Shown: positions 51,492 to 60,296 of the stretch, in pieces | How positions within the stretch are numbered: position 1 is the stretch's first letter | Layout: each line of letters opens with the position of its first letter | Source of the DNA: Nocardioides nitrophenolicus | Lineage (GTDB): Bacteria; Actinomycetota; Actinomycetes; Propionibacteriales; Nocardioidaceae | Assembly (NCBI RefSeq): GCF_016907515.1 | Contig: NZ_JAFBBY010000001.1 | Location: 2,418,001-2,482,000 of the forward strand | Length of the DNA: 64,000 bases | Reading direction: 5' to 3' | Notes under the pieces: model-generated | Databases searched by the model: none | What the model was told of the DNA's origin: nothing | What the model saw: the letters and a program-made list of their open reading frames with translations, nothing else | Program-made: the position numbers and the translations under genes

Positions 51492-52555
51492 CAGGCACCC
51501 ACCTCGGGCGCGAGGTCCGCCAGGATCCGGCGGCAGCGGGCCTCGAGGTAGCCGACCGCCGGGCCGAACGCGGCGTACGCCTCGTTGGTGGTCTGGCCGT
51601 GGAAGTAGCGGTACCAGATCTGCTGGGCGATCACGGCCAGCCGGAACAGCCCGAAGACCTCGTAGAAGGTCCACTGCTCGGGAGTCAGGGACAGGCCGGA
51701 CCGCGCGCAGTAGGCCTCGACGAACTGTCGCCGGGTCCACATGCCCGGCGCGGTCGTCGGCTGGCGGCGGAAGAGCAGGAAGAACTCGTCGTCGTCGGCC
51801 TCGACCCAGTAGGCGAGGGTGCAGCCGAGGTCCATCAGCGGGTCGCCGACGGTGGCGAGCTCCCAGTCGAGGAGGCCGATGATCCGGGTCGGGTCATCCG
51901 CGGCGAGGACCATGTTGTCGAAGCGGTAGTCGTTGTGGATCATCCGCTGCCCGACGTCGGCGGGCTGGTGCGCGTCGAGCCAGCCGGTGATGTCGGACCA
52001 GTCACCGGTGTCGTCGGTGCGCGCGCCGTCGAGCCGGGCGATCCACCCGCCGACCTGGCGCGCGACGTACCCGTCGCCCTTGTTGAGCGCCGCCAGTCCC
52101 GGGACGGCGGACACGTCGATCGCGTGCAGCGCGACCAGGGTGTCGACGGCGGCGTCGCACAGCGCGGACGCCTGCTCGGGGGTGATCGGGAAGCCGAAGT
52201 CGCGGCGCGGGATCAGCCCGTCGAGCCGCTCCATGACGTACAGCTCGCTGCCGATCGGGCTGTCCTCGGCCGTGCAGTACGCCACCATCGCGGGCACCTG
52301 TGGGAAGACCGGCTCGAGCGCGTCCTGGATCCGGTACTCGCGGCCCATGTCGTGGGCGCCCCTGGCCTTGGTGCCGACCGGCGGCCGGCGCAGGATCAGG
52401 TCGGGGCCGTCCTGCATCCGCAGCAGGTAGGTCAGGTTGGACGCGCCGCCGGGGAACTGCCGGACCTCCGCGATCGGGCCCCGCCCCAGCCAGGCCTCGA
52501 CGGCCGCCACGTCGAAGGCGTCCTCCTCCCGGACCGGACGCGACTCGTCGCTCAC
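51491..52555 (-). CDS. APH-type phosphotransferase (ACAD10-like kinase domain)
   Basis: This 354-residue protein-kinase-like enzyme has a nucleotide loop (GGASNLTYLL), the catalytic HNDYRFDNM loop and the metal-binding LLDWELATVGDPLMDLG motif. Stand-alone members of this family beside fadE/SDR genes resemble the kinase domain of ACAD10/ACAD11, which phosphorylates 4-hydroxyacyl-CoAs for their disposal. The GTG start overlaps the SDR stop. That role is inferred from family knowledge and the operon, and the neighbouring phosphatase fits too. Confidence 0.82.
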   Translation of the reverse strand: MSDESRPVREEDAFDVAAVEAWLGRGPIAEVRQFPGGASNLTYLLRMQDGPDLILRRPPVGTKARGAHDMGREYRIQDALEPVFPQVPAMVAYCTAEDSPIGSELYVMERLDGLIPRRDFGFPITPEQASALCDAAVDTLVALHAIDVSAVPGLAALNKGDGYVARQVGGWIARLDGARTDDTGDWSDITGWLDAHQPADVGQRMIHNDYRFDNMVLAADDPTRIIGLLDWELATVGDPLMDLGCTLAYWVEADDDEFFLLFRRQPTTAPGMWTRRQFVEAYCARSGLSLTPEQWTFYEVFGLFRLAVIAQQIWYRYFHGQTTNEAYAAFGPAVGYLEARCRRILADLAPEVGA

Positions 52556-53331
52556 TCGGTCACCGCGTCGAGCTTGCGGGCCTGCGCGCGCATGACGGCG
52601 TCGTACGACGGCCGGTCGGTCAGCTTGAGCTGGTAGGCCGCCCGCGCGGCGTCGTCGGGGACGATCAGCTCGGTGCCGGCGTCGATCGCGTCGAGCACCG
52701 CGGCCGCGATCTCGTCGGGCCCCAGCGGCGCGTCCTCGACCAGCTTCGTCATCACCTGCTGCAGCGCCGCGTCGCGGCCCTCGACCCCGGCCATCAGGTT
52801 GGTGCGGAAGTACGACGGGCACACGACGTGCGCGCTCACGCCGTGCGCCGCGAGCTCGTGCCCGGTGGTCTCGGTGAGCGCGACGACCGCGGCCTTCGTG
52901 GCGTTGTAGCCGGCCATCCCGGCCGGGTGCACCAGCCCCGCGAGCGAGGCGACGTTGACCACCCGGCCACTCCCCTGCCGCTTGAAGACCGGCGTGAACG
53001 TGGCCGTCCCCCGCACCGCCCCGAGCAGGTTGATGTCGACCAGCCGCTGCCACTCGTCGATCCCCGCGACGTCGAGCCGCCCGCCGCCCGCGATCCCCGC
53101 GTTGTTGACCAGGACGTCCAGGCCGCCCCAGGTCCGCTCGACGTACGCGAGGACAGCGGCCCAGTCGGCGTCGCTGGCGATGTCGAGCCGGACGATCCCC
53201 TCGCCGTCCGCGCGGTCGGTGCGCAGCACCTCGGCGCCCCGCGCCTCCCAGGCCCGGGCGAGGGCGGCGCCGAGTCCGGAGGCCGCGCCGGTGATCAGGA
53301 CGCGCTGTTGCTGAGGCGGCTGGTCGGTCAC
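52552..53331 (-). CDS. Short-chain dehydrogenase/reductase (AtuB/AtuG-like)
   Basis: This 259-residue SDR has TGAASGLG (residues 14-21), NNAG, Ser in NVASLAG and YNATK. The start is GTG 53331. It begins the SDR-kinase-phosphatase-VanZ unit and overlaps the kinase start by 4 nt. SDRs of this kind with APH-like kinases are usual in lipid catabolism. The substrate is unknown. Confidence 0.83.
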   Translation of the reverse strand: MTDQPPQQQRVLITGAASGLGAALARAWEARGAEVLRTDRADGEGIVRLDIASDADWAAVLAYVERTWGGLDVLVNNAGIAGGGRLDVAGIDEWQRLVDINLLGAVRGTATFTPVFKRQGSGRVVNVASLAGLVHPAGMAGYNATKAAVVALTETTGHELAAHGVSAHVVCPSYFRTNLMAGVEGRDAALQQVMTKLVEDAPLGPDEIAAAVLDAIDAGTELIVPDDAARAAYQLKLTDRPSYDAVMRAQARKLDAVTE

Positions 53332-53354
53332 CCCGCCGACCTTAATGTGTCGCC

Positions 53355-53735
53355 CTACGCGTCGGTGATGCCGCTACCGACGAAGTGCTCCAGGGCCACG
53401 AAGAGCACGATGACCGCCGCCGCGCCCAACCACCCGATGTCGAGCCTCGGCTCGCCGGCACCCGGAGACGACCGGCGCCGGTAGGCCTCCGGGAAGCAGC
53501 GCCACAGCTCGCCCCTGGTCCGCACCGCCGTCACCACCACGATCGCGACGTACGCGAGATCGAGGGAGATCGTCGCCCGGTAGCCGCGGCTGCTGAGCGA
53601 GAGATAGGTGACCAGCGGGCCCAGGACCGCCGTGGTGGTGAACCACAGGGCCTTCGACGACAGGTGGGGGACGGCGCGGGCGACGAGCACGGCGAGGAGG
53701 AGCAGGCCGGCGCCGTCGATCGCTCCTCGCAGCAT
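53355..53735 (-). CDS. Small four-helix membrane protein, unknown function
   Basis: This 126-residue hydrophobic protein has helices at about residues 6-22, 29-45, 57-70 and 100-120 and a charged loop containing RCFPEAYRRRSS. No recognisable family motif is seen. It follows one of the 74-bp repeats and is 24 bp from the SDR start. Confidence 0.6.
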   Translation of the reverse strand: MLRGAIDGAGLLLLAVLVARAVPHLSSKALWFTTTAVLGPLVTYLSLSSRGYRATISLDLAYVAIVVVTAVRTRGELWRCFPEAYRRRSSPGAGEPRLDIGWLGAAAVIVLFVALEHFVGSGITDA

Positions 53736-53759
53736 GGGCTGATCCTCTCGTGGGGTGGG

Positions 53760-53833
53760 GATTGGTCAGAAACTGCATGGTCTCGGCGGCTTTTGACACG
53801 GATTGGTCCCAAACCGCAACTGGTCAGACCACC
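53760..53833. repeat. 74-bp repeat copy A (two 41-nt-spaced half units)
   Basis: This copy has the same length as 54539-54612 and is mostly identical to it. Each copy contains two versions of gattggtcNNaaacNgca spaced 41 nt apart (here at 53760 and 53801). The sequence from 53834 to 53941 holds no gene or clear signal. Confidence 0.8.
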
Positions 53834-53941
53834 GCGGCCGGGGTCTCATCGACCCATCGATCGCCTGCTCACGACCGTCCATGCGTAGGCCGACCGACGA
53901 GCCCGCCCGTGACCCTCCGCGCGGGGTCAGCCCCCACCATC

Positions 53942-54507
53942 TCAGGCGGCCGTCCGTTGGATCTCGGCCCAGCTTCTCGCCAGCGCACGGATCATGAGCG
54001 GGTAGACGATCCGGTGGCGGATCGGCTTGATCGTGGCCAAGTAGATCCGCCCGAGCCTCTCGTTGGGCTTGACCAGGACCGCCATCCGCCCGCGACAGCG
54101 GCCGGAACCCGTCTCGACCAGGCCCAGGTGCATGACGCCGTGGACCGTCGCGTTGGCAGCAGGTAGAGCGGCTCGAACGGAAAACCCTGGGCGGCCGGCC
54201 CCCGAGGACCGTCCCGCAGGTCGGCGGGCAGCCGCTCACGCAGGCTGGTGACGCGCCGCCCCGGCCCTTCGTCGGCATCGTCCCAGCCGAACGTCGTACC
54301 GAGGAGACGGCGGACGCGGAGGAGTACGCCGACGATCCGGCCCGCGGTCTGCTCGGGGTGCCGCCCGGCCAGGGCGATCGCGATTCGGGGGAGGGCACCG
54401 GGGTCCAGGTCGACCGGGATCTCCCACACGTCCTCGAGCTCGAAGTCCGGGACGACCTCGTGGATACGCCACGGGCGGGCCAGGTGCTCGGACGCAGGGA
54501 GCCGCAT
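53942..54507 (-). pseudogene. Frameshifted DUF2867-like gene
   Basis: The frame from ATG 54507 (MRLPASEHLARPWRIHEV) runs to about 54160. There it loses the frame; the true continuation (ANATVHGVMHLGLVETGSG..., ending at 53942) is in another frame. The sequence can be joined by restoring one base in the region ctgctgccaac (54152-54162). Compared with family members, a piece before the ANRTVHGVMHLG-type motif also seems missing. The protein would bind no known substrate. Two 74-bp repeats flank it. A sequencing error is less likely given the missing piece. Confidence 0.7.
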
Positions 54508-54538
54508 GCTGTCAACGGTACGTCGCGGCGAGCGCACG

Positions 54539-54612
54539 GATTGGGCAGAGACCGCATGCTCTTCACCGGTTTGGCACGGGATTGGTCCCAAACCGCGACT
54601 GGTCAGACCACC
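54539..54612. repeat. 74-bp repeat copy B
   Basis: This is the second copy of the 53760-53833 repeat, in the same orientation. Half units start at 54539 and 54580. It lies immediately upstream of the DUF2867-like pseudogene start, possibly carrying its promoter. No other feature is seen up to 54637. Confidence 0.8.
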
Positions 54613-54637
54613 CGACGACGTCGGCCGCCCCGCACTC

Positions 54638-56074
54638 TCACGCCACCACGACGGCGACCACCCCGGCCCGGCGCTCGGGGTCCTCCCAGCGTCGCGCCGC
54701 CCGGACCACCCGCAGCGCCGAGACGGCGAGCAGCCCGATCGCCGCGGTCGCCAGCAGGTCGACCCGGCCGACGCCGGCGAGCCCGGCCAGCAGCAGCCCG
54801 GAGAGCGTGGTCGCAACGGCGAGGCGCAGCGAGTAGCCGACCATGACGAGCGGTGGGGCGGGGGTGGCGCGGGCGGAGCGGAGGTCGACGGCGTACGGGT
54901 GGGCGAGGGACCAGCGCAAGGCCGCCGACACGGCCTGGCCGACGACCACCGCCAGTGCCAGGACGACGGCCAGGACCTCGGGCCCGCTCGGGCGGCCGGC
55001 GCGCACCGCGCCCAGGGCGAGGGTGAGCCCGCTGCCGCCGAGGAGCACCTCGACCAGGACCCAGACCCGGGCGGCGACGACGGTCCGCGGGGGCACGGGC
55101 AGGGACTCGCGCCAGAGCATCCCGCGGCCGTCGAGGCACCACAGGTTGACGCCGAACAGCAGCACGCAGCCGGACGCCACCAGCCCGGGCAGCAGCACCA
55201 GGCTCGACCAGTCGAGGCCGCCGGCGAGCGCCACCGCGCCGGGCGCGAGCGCGAGCAGGAGGGTGCCCCGGCGCAGGGGGACGCTGCGCCACACCGAGGC
55301 CCGGTCGGTACGCCGCAGCAGGGCCAGGTCCGAGCGGGGCAGCGGGCGGGGTGCGTGCGTGGCCGTCTCGCGACGCGTCTCGTCGCGCGGCACCCGGCGG
55401 GCGGTGACGACGGCGAGGACGGAGCCGACGGCCACCAGCAGGATCGTCGCGGCGAGCAGCGCTACGAAGGCAACCGCCTGCGCGGCCGGACCGCCGTGCC
55501 GGACCGCGTCGGCGACCAGCGGCGCCGGGAGCGCCCCGAGGCCGGCGAGCGGCACCGCGAACCAGGCGAGGACTCCACGCCGGCGGAGATACTCCCCGGC
55601 CCAGCCGACCGCCTGCGCCAGCGCGGTCGCGGCGACCAGCCAGGCGAGCGCGACCGGTACGGCGCCCGGCCCGGCGACCGCGGCCGTCAGGCCGAGCAGG
55701 CCCCAGGCCTGGATCAGCCAGCCCGCGCTGAGCGGGGCGAGCAGCAGCGCACCGAGGTGGTCGGTCACCGGACTGACCGGGAACACCGACGCCGGGTCCC
55801 GGGCGAGCAGCTCGCGGCCGCCGCCGGCCGCGACCGCACCGCTCACGGCGACCAGGACGACCGCGACCAGCGCCGGGCGGAGGAGCCGGTCCAGGTCGTC
55901 GCCGGGACCGAGGAGAGCCGGCAGGACCACGGCGGCCACGGTGACTCCGCCGAGGCCGACCAGGGCGAGCGCGGCGGCTCGCGGTCGCCGGACCGCCGCG
56001 CGGCGGAACCACAGCAGGTGTCGTATGTCGGCCAGCGCCCGAGCAGGCTCAGGCCAGGAGCGCGCGGTAGGCAC
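54638..56074 (-). CDS. ABC-2-like transporter membrane protein
   Basis: This 478-residue protein has about twelve hydrophobic segments and a central basic loop (ARRVPRDETRRETATHAPRPLPRSDLALLRR). It is encoded with, and overlaps by 26 nt, an ABC ATPase. The start is GTG 56074 within the ATPase gene. It is probably the membrane half of an exporter. I recognise no narrower family. Confidence 0.75.
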   Translation of the reverse strand: MPTARSWPEPARALADIRHLLWFRRAAVRRPRAAALALVGLGGVTVAAVVLPALLGPGDDLDRLLRPALVAVVLVAVSGAVAAGGGRELLARDPASVFPVSPVTDHLGALLLAPLSAGWLIQAWGLLGLTAAVAGPGAVPVALAWLVAATALAQAVGWAGEYLRRRGVLAWFAVPLAGLGALPAPLVADAVRHGGPAAQAVAFVALLAATILLVAVGSVLAVVTARRVPRDETRRETATHAPRPLPRSDLALLRRTDRASVWRSVPLRRGTLLLALAPGAVALAGGLDWSSLVLLPGLVASGCVLLFGVNLWCLDGRGMLWRESLPVPPRTVVAARVWVLVEVLLGGSGLTLALGAVRAGRPSGPEVLAVVLALAVVVGQAVSAALRWSLAHPYAVDLRSARATPAPPLVMVGYSLRLAVATTLSGLLLAGLAGVGRVDLLATAAIGLLAVSALRVVRAARRWEDPERRAGVVAVVVA

Positions 56075-56771
56075 GGGCGCCGTCCTCCCCCGCCATGTGG
56101 TCGGCGCTGACCGTGGCCACCCGCACCCCGCCGCGCAGCACGGCCACCTCGGTGCAGGCCTGGACCGCGAGGTCGCGCAGGTGGGTGGAGACCAGGACCG
56201 CGGCGCCCCGGGCGCGGGCGTCCTCGACGACGGCGAGGGTCGCCTCGACGCCGAGCGGGTCGACCCCGTCGAACGGCTCGTCGAGCAGCAGCACCTCGGG
56301 CTGGTGCAGCGCGGCCAGCACCACGCTCAGCCGGCGGCCCATGCCGTGGCTGAAGCCCGCCGTCACCCGGTGCGCCACGTCGCCGAGGTCGAACTGCTCC
56401 AGCAGCAGCCGGGCCCGCGGCTCCCAGTCGTCCAGGCGGCGCAGGCGGGCACTGAGCTGCAGGTGCTCCCACGGGGTCGCCCGCGGGACCAGGCCGCCCA
56501 CGTCGGGGCAGTACCCGACCGCGCGCTTCGCCGCCAGCGGCTGCCGGTGCACGTCGTACCCGGCGACCAGGGCCCGTCCCGAGGTCGGCGGCACCACACC
56601 GGCCAGCACCCGCATCGTCGTCGACTTGCCCGCGCCATTGCGCCCGAGCAGGGCCAGCGCGTGGCCGGACTCGACCCGCAGGTCCACGCCGGCCACCGCC
56701 TCGACCGGGCCGAAGCGGACGCGGAGGCCGCTCACCTCGACTCCCATGTCGACGGCATCGGCGGCGGTCAC
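56049..56771 (-). CDS. ABC transporter ATP-binding protein (ABC-2/CcmA type)
   Basis: This 240-residue ATPase has Walker A GRNGAGKST near residue 43, Q-loop region GYCPDVGGL, signature FSHGMGRR (a variant of LSGGQ) and Walker B LLLDEPFDGVD. The GTG start at 56771 was chosen for an AGGA ribosome site; an ATG eight codons later has none. It works with the following membrane protein. Confidence 0.87.
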   Translation of the reverse strand: MTAADAVDMGVEVSGLRVRFGPVEAVAGVDLRVESGHALALLGRNGAGKSTTMRVLAGVVPPTSGRALVAGYDVHRQPLAAKRAVGYCPDVGGLVPRATPWEHLQLSARLRRLDDWEPRARLLLEQFDLGDVAHRVTAGFSHGMGRRLSVVLAALHQPEVLLLDEPFDGVDPLGVEATLAVVEDARARGAAVLVSTHLRDLAVQACTEVAVLRGGVRVATVSADHMAGEDGARAYRALLA

Positions 56772-56794
56772 GACGTCCTGAGCGCTCGGGCCGC

Positions 56795-57976
56795 TCAGGA
56801 GCAGAGCCCGGCCTTGTCCCGCTCCTCGGGGGACAGGCCCTCGTCGCCGCTCGGCGTGCCGGACGGCGAGGGCGCCCCGGAGGCCGGAGCAGAGGCCGAG
56901 CCGGACGGCGTCCCGGTGGCCGGCGCCCCGCTGGCCGACTCCCCGGAGGGCGACCCGCCCGCGCTCAGCGAGCCGGCCAGGAACTCCTTGGTCAGGGGCC
57001 GGTCCTCGATCACCAGCGGCCACAGCCGCTCGACCGACGGCAGCCACTCCACGCCGCCGCTCACCTTGTCGGTGTCGAGCGTCCACGGCGTGGTGACGAA
57101 CTTGATGTCGTCGGCGTTGATGCCGCGGGCGCTCGATGCCACCTTCGCCATCTGGGCCACGGACTTGAAGTCGGTCTGCAGCTGGGTGGTGGCGGCGTCG
57201 ATGAAGCCCACGATCCGGTCCGGCCGCGCGAGCATCCCGCGAGTGAGCGCCTTGTCGATCATCGCGCCGATCAGGGCCTGCTGGCGGCGGGTGCGGTACG
57301 GGTCGATGCCGCCGCTGATGCCGTAGCGCACCCGCGCGTAGGCCAGCGCCTCGGTGCCGTCGACCTCGCGGGTGCCGGCCTTGAGGTGGATGTTGCCGGT
57401 CGTGTCGTCGATCTCCTGCGGCACGCAGATCTCCACGCCGTCGAGCGCGTTGACCATGTCCTTGAACTGGCCGAAGTCCACGACCACGAACCGGTCGACG
57501 TGGACCCCGGTCAGCTGCTCGAGCTGCTGGCGGGTGCAACCGGGGCCGCCGACCTTGTACGCCTCGTTCCACTTCTCGTAGGTCGTCGCGGCGGGGATCT
57601 CGGTGCCGTCGGCCCGGTAGCAGACCGGCCGCATCACCGCGGTGTCGCGCGGGATGGAGATGCCGTAGGCGAACGTCCGGTCGGCCGAGAGGTGGAACAG
57701 GATCGTGGTGTCGGACAGCCCGCCACCGGCCTCGCTGTCGATGCCACAGCCCGCGCAGGCACGGGTGTCGGTGCCCATCACCAGGATGTTGAGCGCCTTG
57801 GTCTTCTTGGCCGGCCGGTTCTTGCCGACGACGGCCGGGTGCTCCAGGTTGCCGTTCCAGTTCTCGTAGGCCAGCACCACGCCGAGCCCGGTCAGAAGCC
57901 CGAGCGCGGCCAGGCTCGCCACGATGACCCGGACGACGGTCCGCCCCGGCCGCGCCACCCGTCGCCGCCCTCCCAT
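56795..57976 (-). CDS. LytR-CpsA-Psr (LCP) family cell-wall polymer ligase
   Basis: This 393-residue protein has one N-terminal membrane helix (about residues 14-37) and an extracytoplasmic LCP domain. It has the conserved Asp/Arg motifs: MGTDTR, SIPRDT, and YARVRYG with DPYRTRRQQ near 228-245. LCP enzymes transfer polyprenyl-linked polymers to peptidoglycan (arabinogalactan or teichoic acid-like). The C-terminus is a low-complexity Ser/Gly/Pro/Ala tail (about 335-375). It is monocistronic. Confidence 0.9.
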   Translation of the reverse strand: MGGRRRVARPGRTVVRVIVASLAALGLLTGLGVVLAYENWNGNLEHPAVVGKNRPAKKTKALNILVMGTDTRACAGCGIDSEAGGGLSDTTILFHLSADRTFAYGISIPRDTAVMRPVCYRADGTEIPAATTYEKWNEAYKVGGPGCTRQQLEQLTGVHVDRFVVVDFGQFKDMVNALDGVEICVPQEIDDTTGNIHLKAGTREVDGTEALAYARVRYGISGGIDPYRTRRQQALIGAMIDKALTRGMLARPDRIVGFIDAATTQLQTDFKSVAQMAKVASSARGINADDIKFVTTPWTLDTDKVSGGVEWLPSVERLWPLVIEDRPLTKEFLAGSLSAGGSPSGESASGAPATGTPSGSASAPASGAPSPSGTPSGDEGLSPEERDKAGLCS

Positions 57977-57991
57977 GACCGGAACGGTAGC

Positions 57992-58029
57992 GGGCCGGGC
58001 CGAACGGAGTGCTCCGTTCGACCCGGCCC
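57992..58029. terminator. Hairpin downstream of the fadAB operon
   Basis: The 18-nt arms gggccgggccgaacggag and its complement (one mismatch) are separated by 2 nt. They lie 40 bp after the fadB-like stop and 16 bp before the LCP start, so they end the fadA-fadB transcript. Confidence 0.72.
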
Positions 58030-58068
58030 GGCGTGCCGTGTCCCGATCAGGCGGGAGTCATCCGACGA

Positions 58069-60258
58069 TCAGGCGGGGAAGCCCTTGCCCGACGCGGCCA
58101 GCTCGCGCAGCCAGGGGGTGGCCTGGAAGCGGTCGCCGTACGTCGCGGCCAGCTCGTCGGCGCGCTTGAGGAAGGCGCCGAGGCCGATCTCGCCCGTCGC
58201 CTTGTCCTCGTAGCCGGTCATGAACTGGGCGGCGCCACCGGTGTTCGGCGGGAAGCCGATGCCCATGATCGAGCCGATGTTGGCGGCGGCCGCCGAGGTG
58301 ATCACGCCCTCCTCGAAGGTCTTGGCGGTCTCCAGCGCCTCGGCGAAGAGCATCCGGTCGCGGATGTCCTCGATCGGCGGCTGCTCCTTCGCGACCGGGA
58401 AGAGGTCGGCCAGGCCGGCCCAGATCGAGCCGCGCTTGCCGTCCTCGTAGTCGTAGAAGCCGGCGCCGCGCAGGCGACCCGCCCGGCCCGCCTCGAGCAT
58501 CTTGCCGACCACGGCCTGGCCCGGGTGCACCGGCAGGTCGGGGTTGGCCTCGGCGGTCGCCTTGGCGATCTTGGCCATCAGCTCGAGGTTGAGCTCGTCG
58601 GAGAGCTGCAGCACCGGAGCCGGGTAGCCGGCCGAGGTGGTGGCCCGCTCGATGGAGTACGGCGCCACGCCCTCGGCGAGCATCGCCATGCCCTCGTTGA
58701 CCATGTAGCCGATGACGCGCGAGGTGTAGAAGCCGCGGCTGTCGTTGACCACGATCGGCGTCTTGCGGATCTGGAGCACCACGTCGTACGCCTTGGCGAG
58801 CGCCTCGTCGGAGGTCTCCTTGCCGGCGATGATCTCGACCAGCGGCATCTTGTCGACCGGCGAGAAGAAGTGCAGGCCGATGAACCGCTTCGCGTCCTCG
58901 GCGTTCTCCAGGCCGGCGGCCAGCTCGGTGATCGGCAGGGTCGAGGTGTTCGAGCACAGCAGCGCGTCGGGCGCGAGGTGCGGCAGGATCTCGGCGAAGA
59001 CCTTGGCCTTGAGCGACGGGTCCTCGAAGACCGCCTCGACCACGAGGTCGGCGCCGGCCGCGGCGGCCGGGTCGTCGGTGGCGGTGATCCGGCCGAGCAG
59101 CTCGGCCTTCTTCTCCTCGGTGGACCGGCCGCGGCTGATCGCCTTGTCGAGCAGGCCCTCGGAGTAGGACTTGCCCTTCTCGGCCGCCTCGACCGAGATG
59201 TCCTTGAGGACCACCTCGACGCCGACCTTGGCCAGCACGTAGGCGATGCCGGCGCCCATCATGCCGGCGCCCAGGACGACGGCCTTCTTGGCCTTGTAGG
59301 GCTCGATGCCCTGCGGGCGCAGCGAGCCGGAGTTGATCGCCTGCAGGTCGAAGAAGAACGCCTGGATCATGTTCTTCGAGCCCTGGTTGACGACCAGGTT
59401 CGCCAGGTAGCGCGACTCGATCCGCGAGGCGGTGTCGAAGTCGACCTGCGCACCCTCGACCGCGGCCGAGAGGATCGCGCGCGGCGCCGGGTAGTCGGCA
59501 CCCTTGAGCTGCTTGCGCAGCAGGGCCGGGAAGGCGGGCAGGAAGCCGGCCAGCGCGGGCGACTTCGGCGTACCGCCGGGCATCTTGTAGCCGGGGGCGT
59601 CCCACGGGGACAGCGCGGCCTCGGGGTTGGCCTTGATCCAGGCCTTCGCGGCGGGGACCAGCTCCTCCTGGGTGGCGACGAGCTCGTCGACGACGCCCTT
59701 CTTGAGCGCCGTCTCCGGGTTGAACTGGGTGCCCTGGAGCAGCACGTCCATCAGCGCGGTCTGCAGGCCCCACTTGCGCACGGCGCGGGTGACGCCACCG
59801 CCGCCGGGGAGCAGGCCGAGGGTCGCCTCGGGGAGGCCGACCTTGATCTTCGGGTCGTTGACCAGGATCCGGTGCTGGGTGGCGAGGGTGATCTCGTAGC
59901 CACCGCCGAGGGCGGCGCCGTTGATCGCGGCCACCACCGGCTTCGGGAACAGCTCGAGGCGGCGCAGCGCCTGCTTGATGCTCTCGCACTGGGCGAACAC
60001 GTCGCCGGCGTTGTCCTTGGTGGTCTGGACCATCAACTTGAGGTCGCCGCCGGCGAAGAAGGTCTTCTTCGCGGAGGTGACGACGACGCCGGTGATGTCG
60101 TCCTGCTCGGCGTACAGGCGCTCGACCGCGGCCGCCATGGACTCGCGGTAGAGCTCGTTCATGGTGTTGGCGCTCTGGTTGGGGTCGTCGAGGGTGAGGG
60201 TGACGATGCCGTCGGCGTCACGCTCGTAGCGGACCGCGCTCTGGGTTTCGGTGCTCAA
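58069..60258 (-). CDS. fadB: Beta-oxidation bifunctional enzyme: enoyl-CoA hydratase / 3-hydroxyacyl-CoA dehydrogenase
   Basis: This 729-residue protein has an N-terminal crotonase domain (GGDLKLMV and AALGGGYEITLA oxyanion-hole motifs). An NAD-binding 3-hydroxyacyl-CoA dehydrogenase follows (GAGMMGAGIA near residue 344, then SNTSTLPI and HFFSPVDKMPLVE). The C-terminal dehydrogenase domains end the protein. The likely start is TTG 60258 with an AGGA site 6 nt upstream; no ATG or GTG fits. It works with the thiolase encoded just upstream in the operon. Confidence 0.9.
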   Translation of the reverse strand: MSTETQSAVRYERDADGIVTLTLDDPNQSANTMNELYRESMAAAVERLYAEQDDITGVVVTSAKKTFFAGGDLKLMVQTTKDNAGDVFAQCESIKQALRRLELFPKPVVAAINGAALGGGYEITLATQHRILVNDPKIKVGLPEATLGLLPGGGGVTRAVRKWGLQTALMDVLLQGTQFNPETALKKGVVDELVATQEELVPAAKAWIKANPEAALSPWDAPGYKMPGGTPKSPALAGFLPAFPALLRKQLKGADYPAPRAILSAAVEGAQVDFDTASRIESRYLANLVVNQGSKNMIQAFFFDLQAINSGSLRPQGIEPYKAKKAVVLGAGMMGAGIAYVLAKVGVEVVLKDISVEAAEKGKSYSEGLLDKAISRGRSTEEKKAELLGRITATDDPAAAAGADLVVEAVFEDPSLKAKVFAEILPHLAPDALLCSNTSTLPITELAAGLENAEDAKRFIGLHFFSPVDKMPLVEIIAGKETSDEALAKAYDVVLQIRKTPIVVNDSRGFYTSRVIGYMVNEGMAMLAEGVAPYSIERATTSAGYPAPVLQLSDELNLELMAKIAKATAEANPDLPVHPGQAVVGKMLEAGRAGRLRGAGFYDYEDGKRGSIWAGLADLFPVAKEQPPIEDIRDRMLFAEALETAKTFEEGVITSAAAANIGSIMGIGFPPNTGGAAQFMTGYEDKATGEIGLGAFLKRADELAATYGDRFQATPWLRELAASGKGFPA

Positions 60259-60296
60259 TGTCGTTCCTGTTCTGGGTCTCTGGGTCCGGTACGGCG

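Noticed and set aside
53760..54612. IS element bounded by the 74-bp repeats
   Set aside because: The copies are in direct orientation, there is no transposase, and no target-site duplication is visible.
54638..56074. Start of the transporter membrane protein downstream of the ATPase stop
   Set aside because: The frame is open into the ATPase gene and GTG 56074 gives a 26-nt overlap. A later start would lose the N-terminal segment, but this is not certain.
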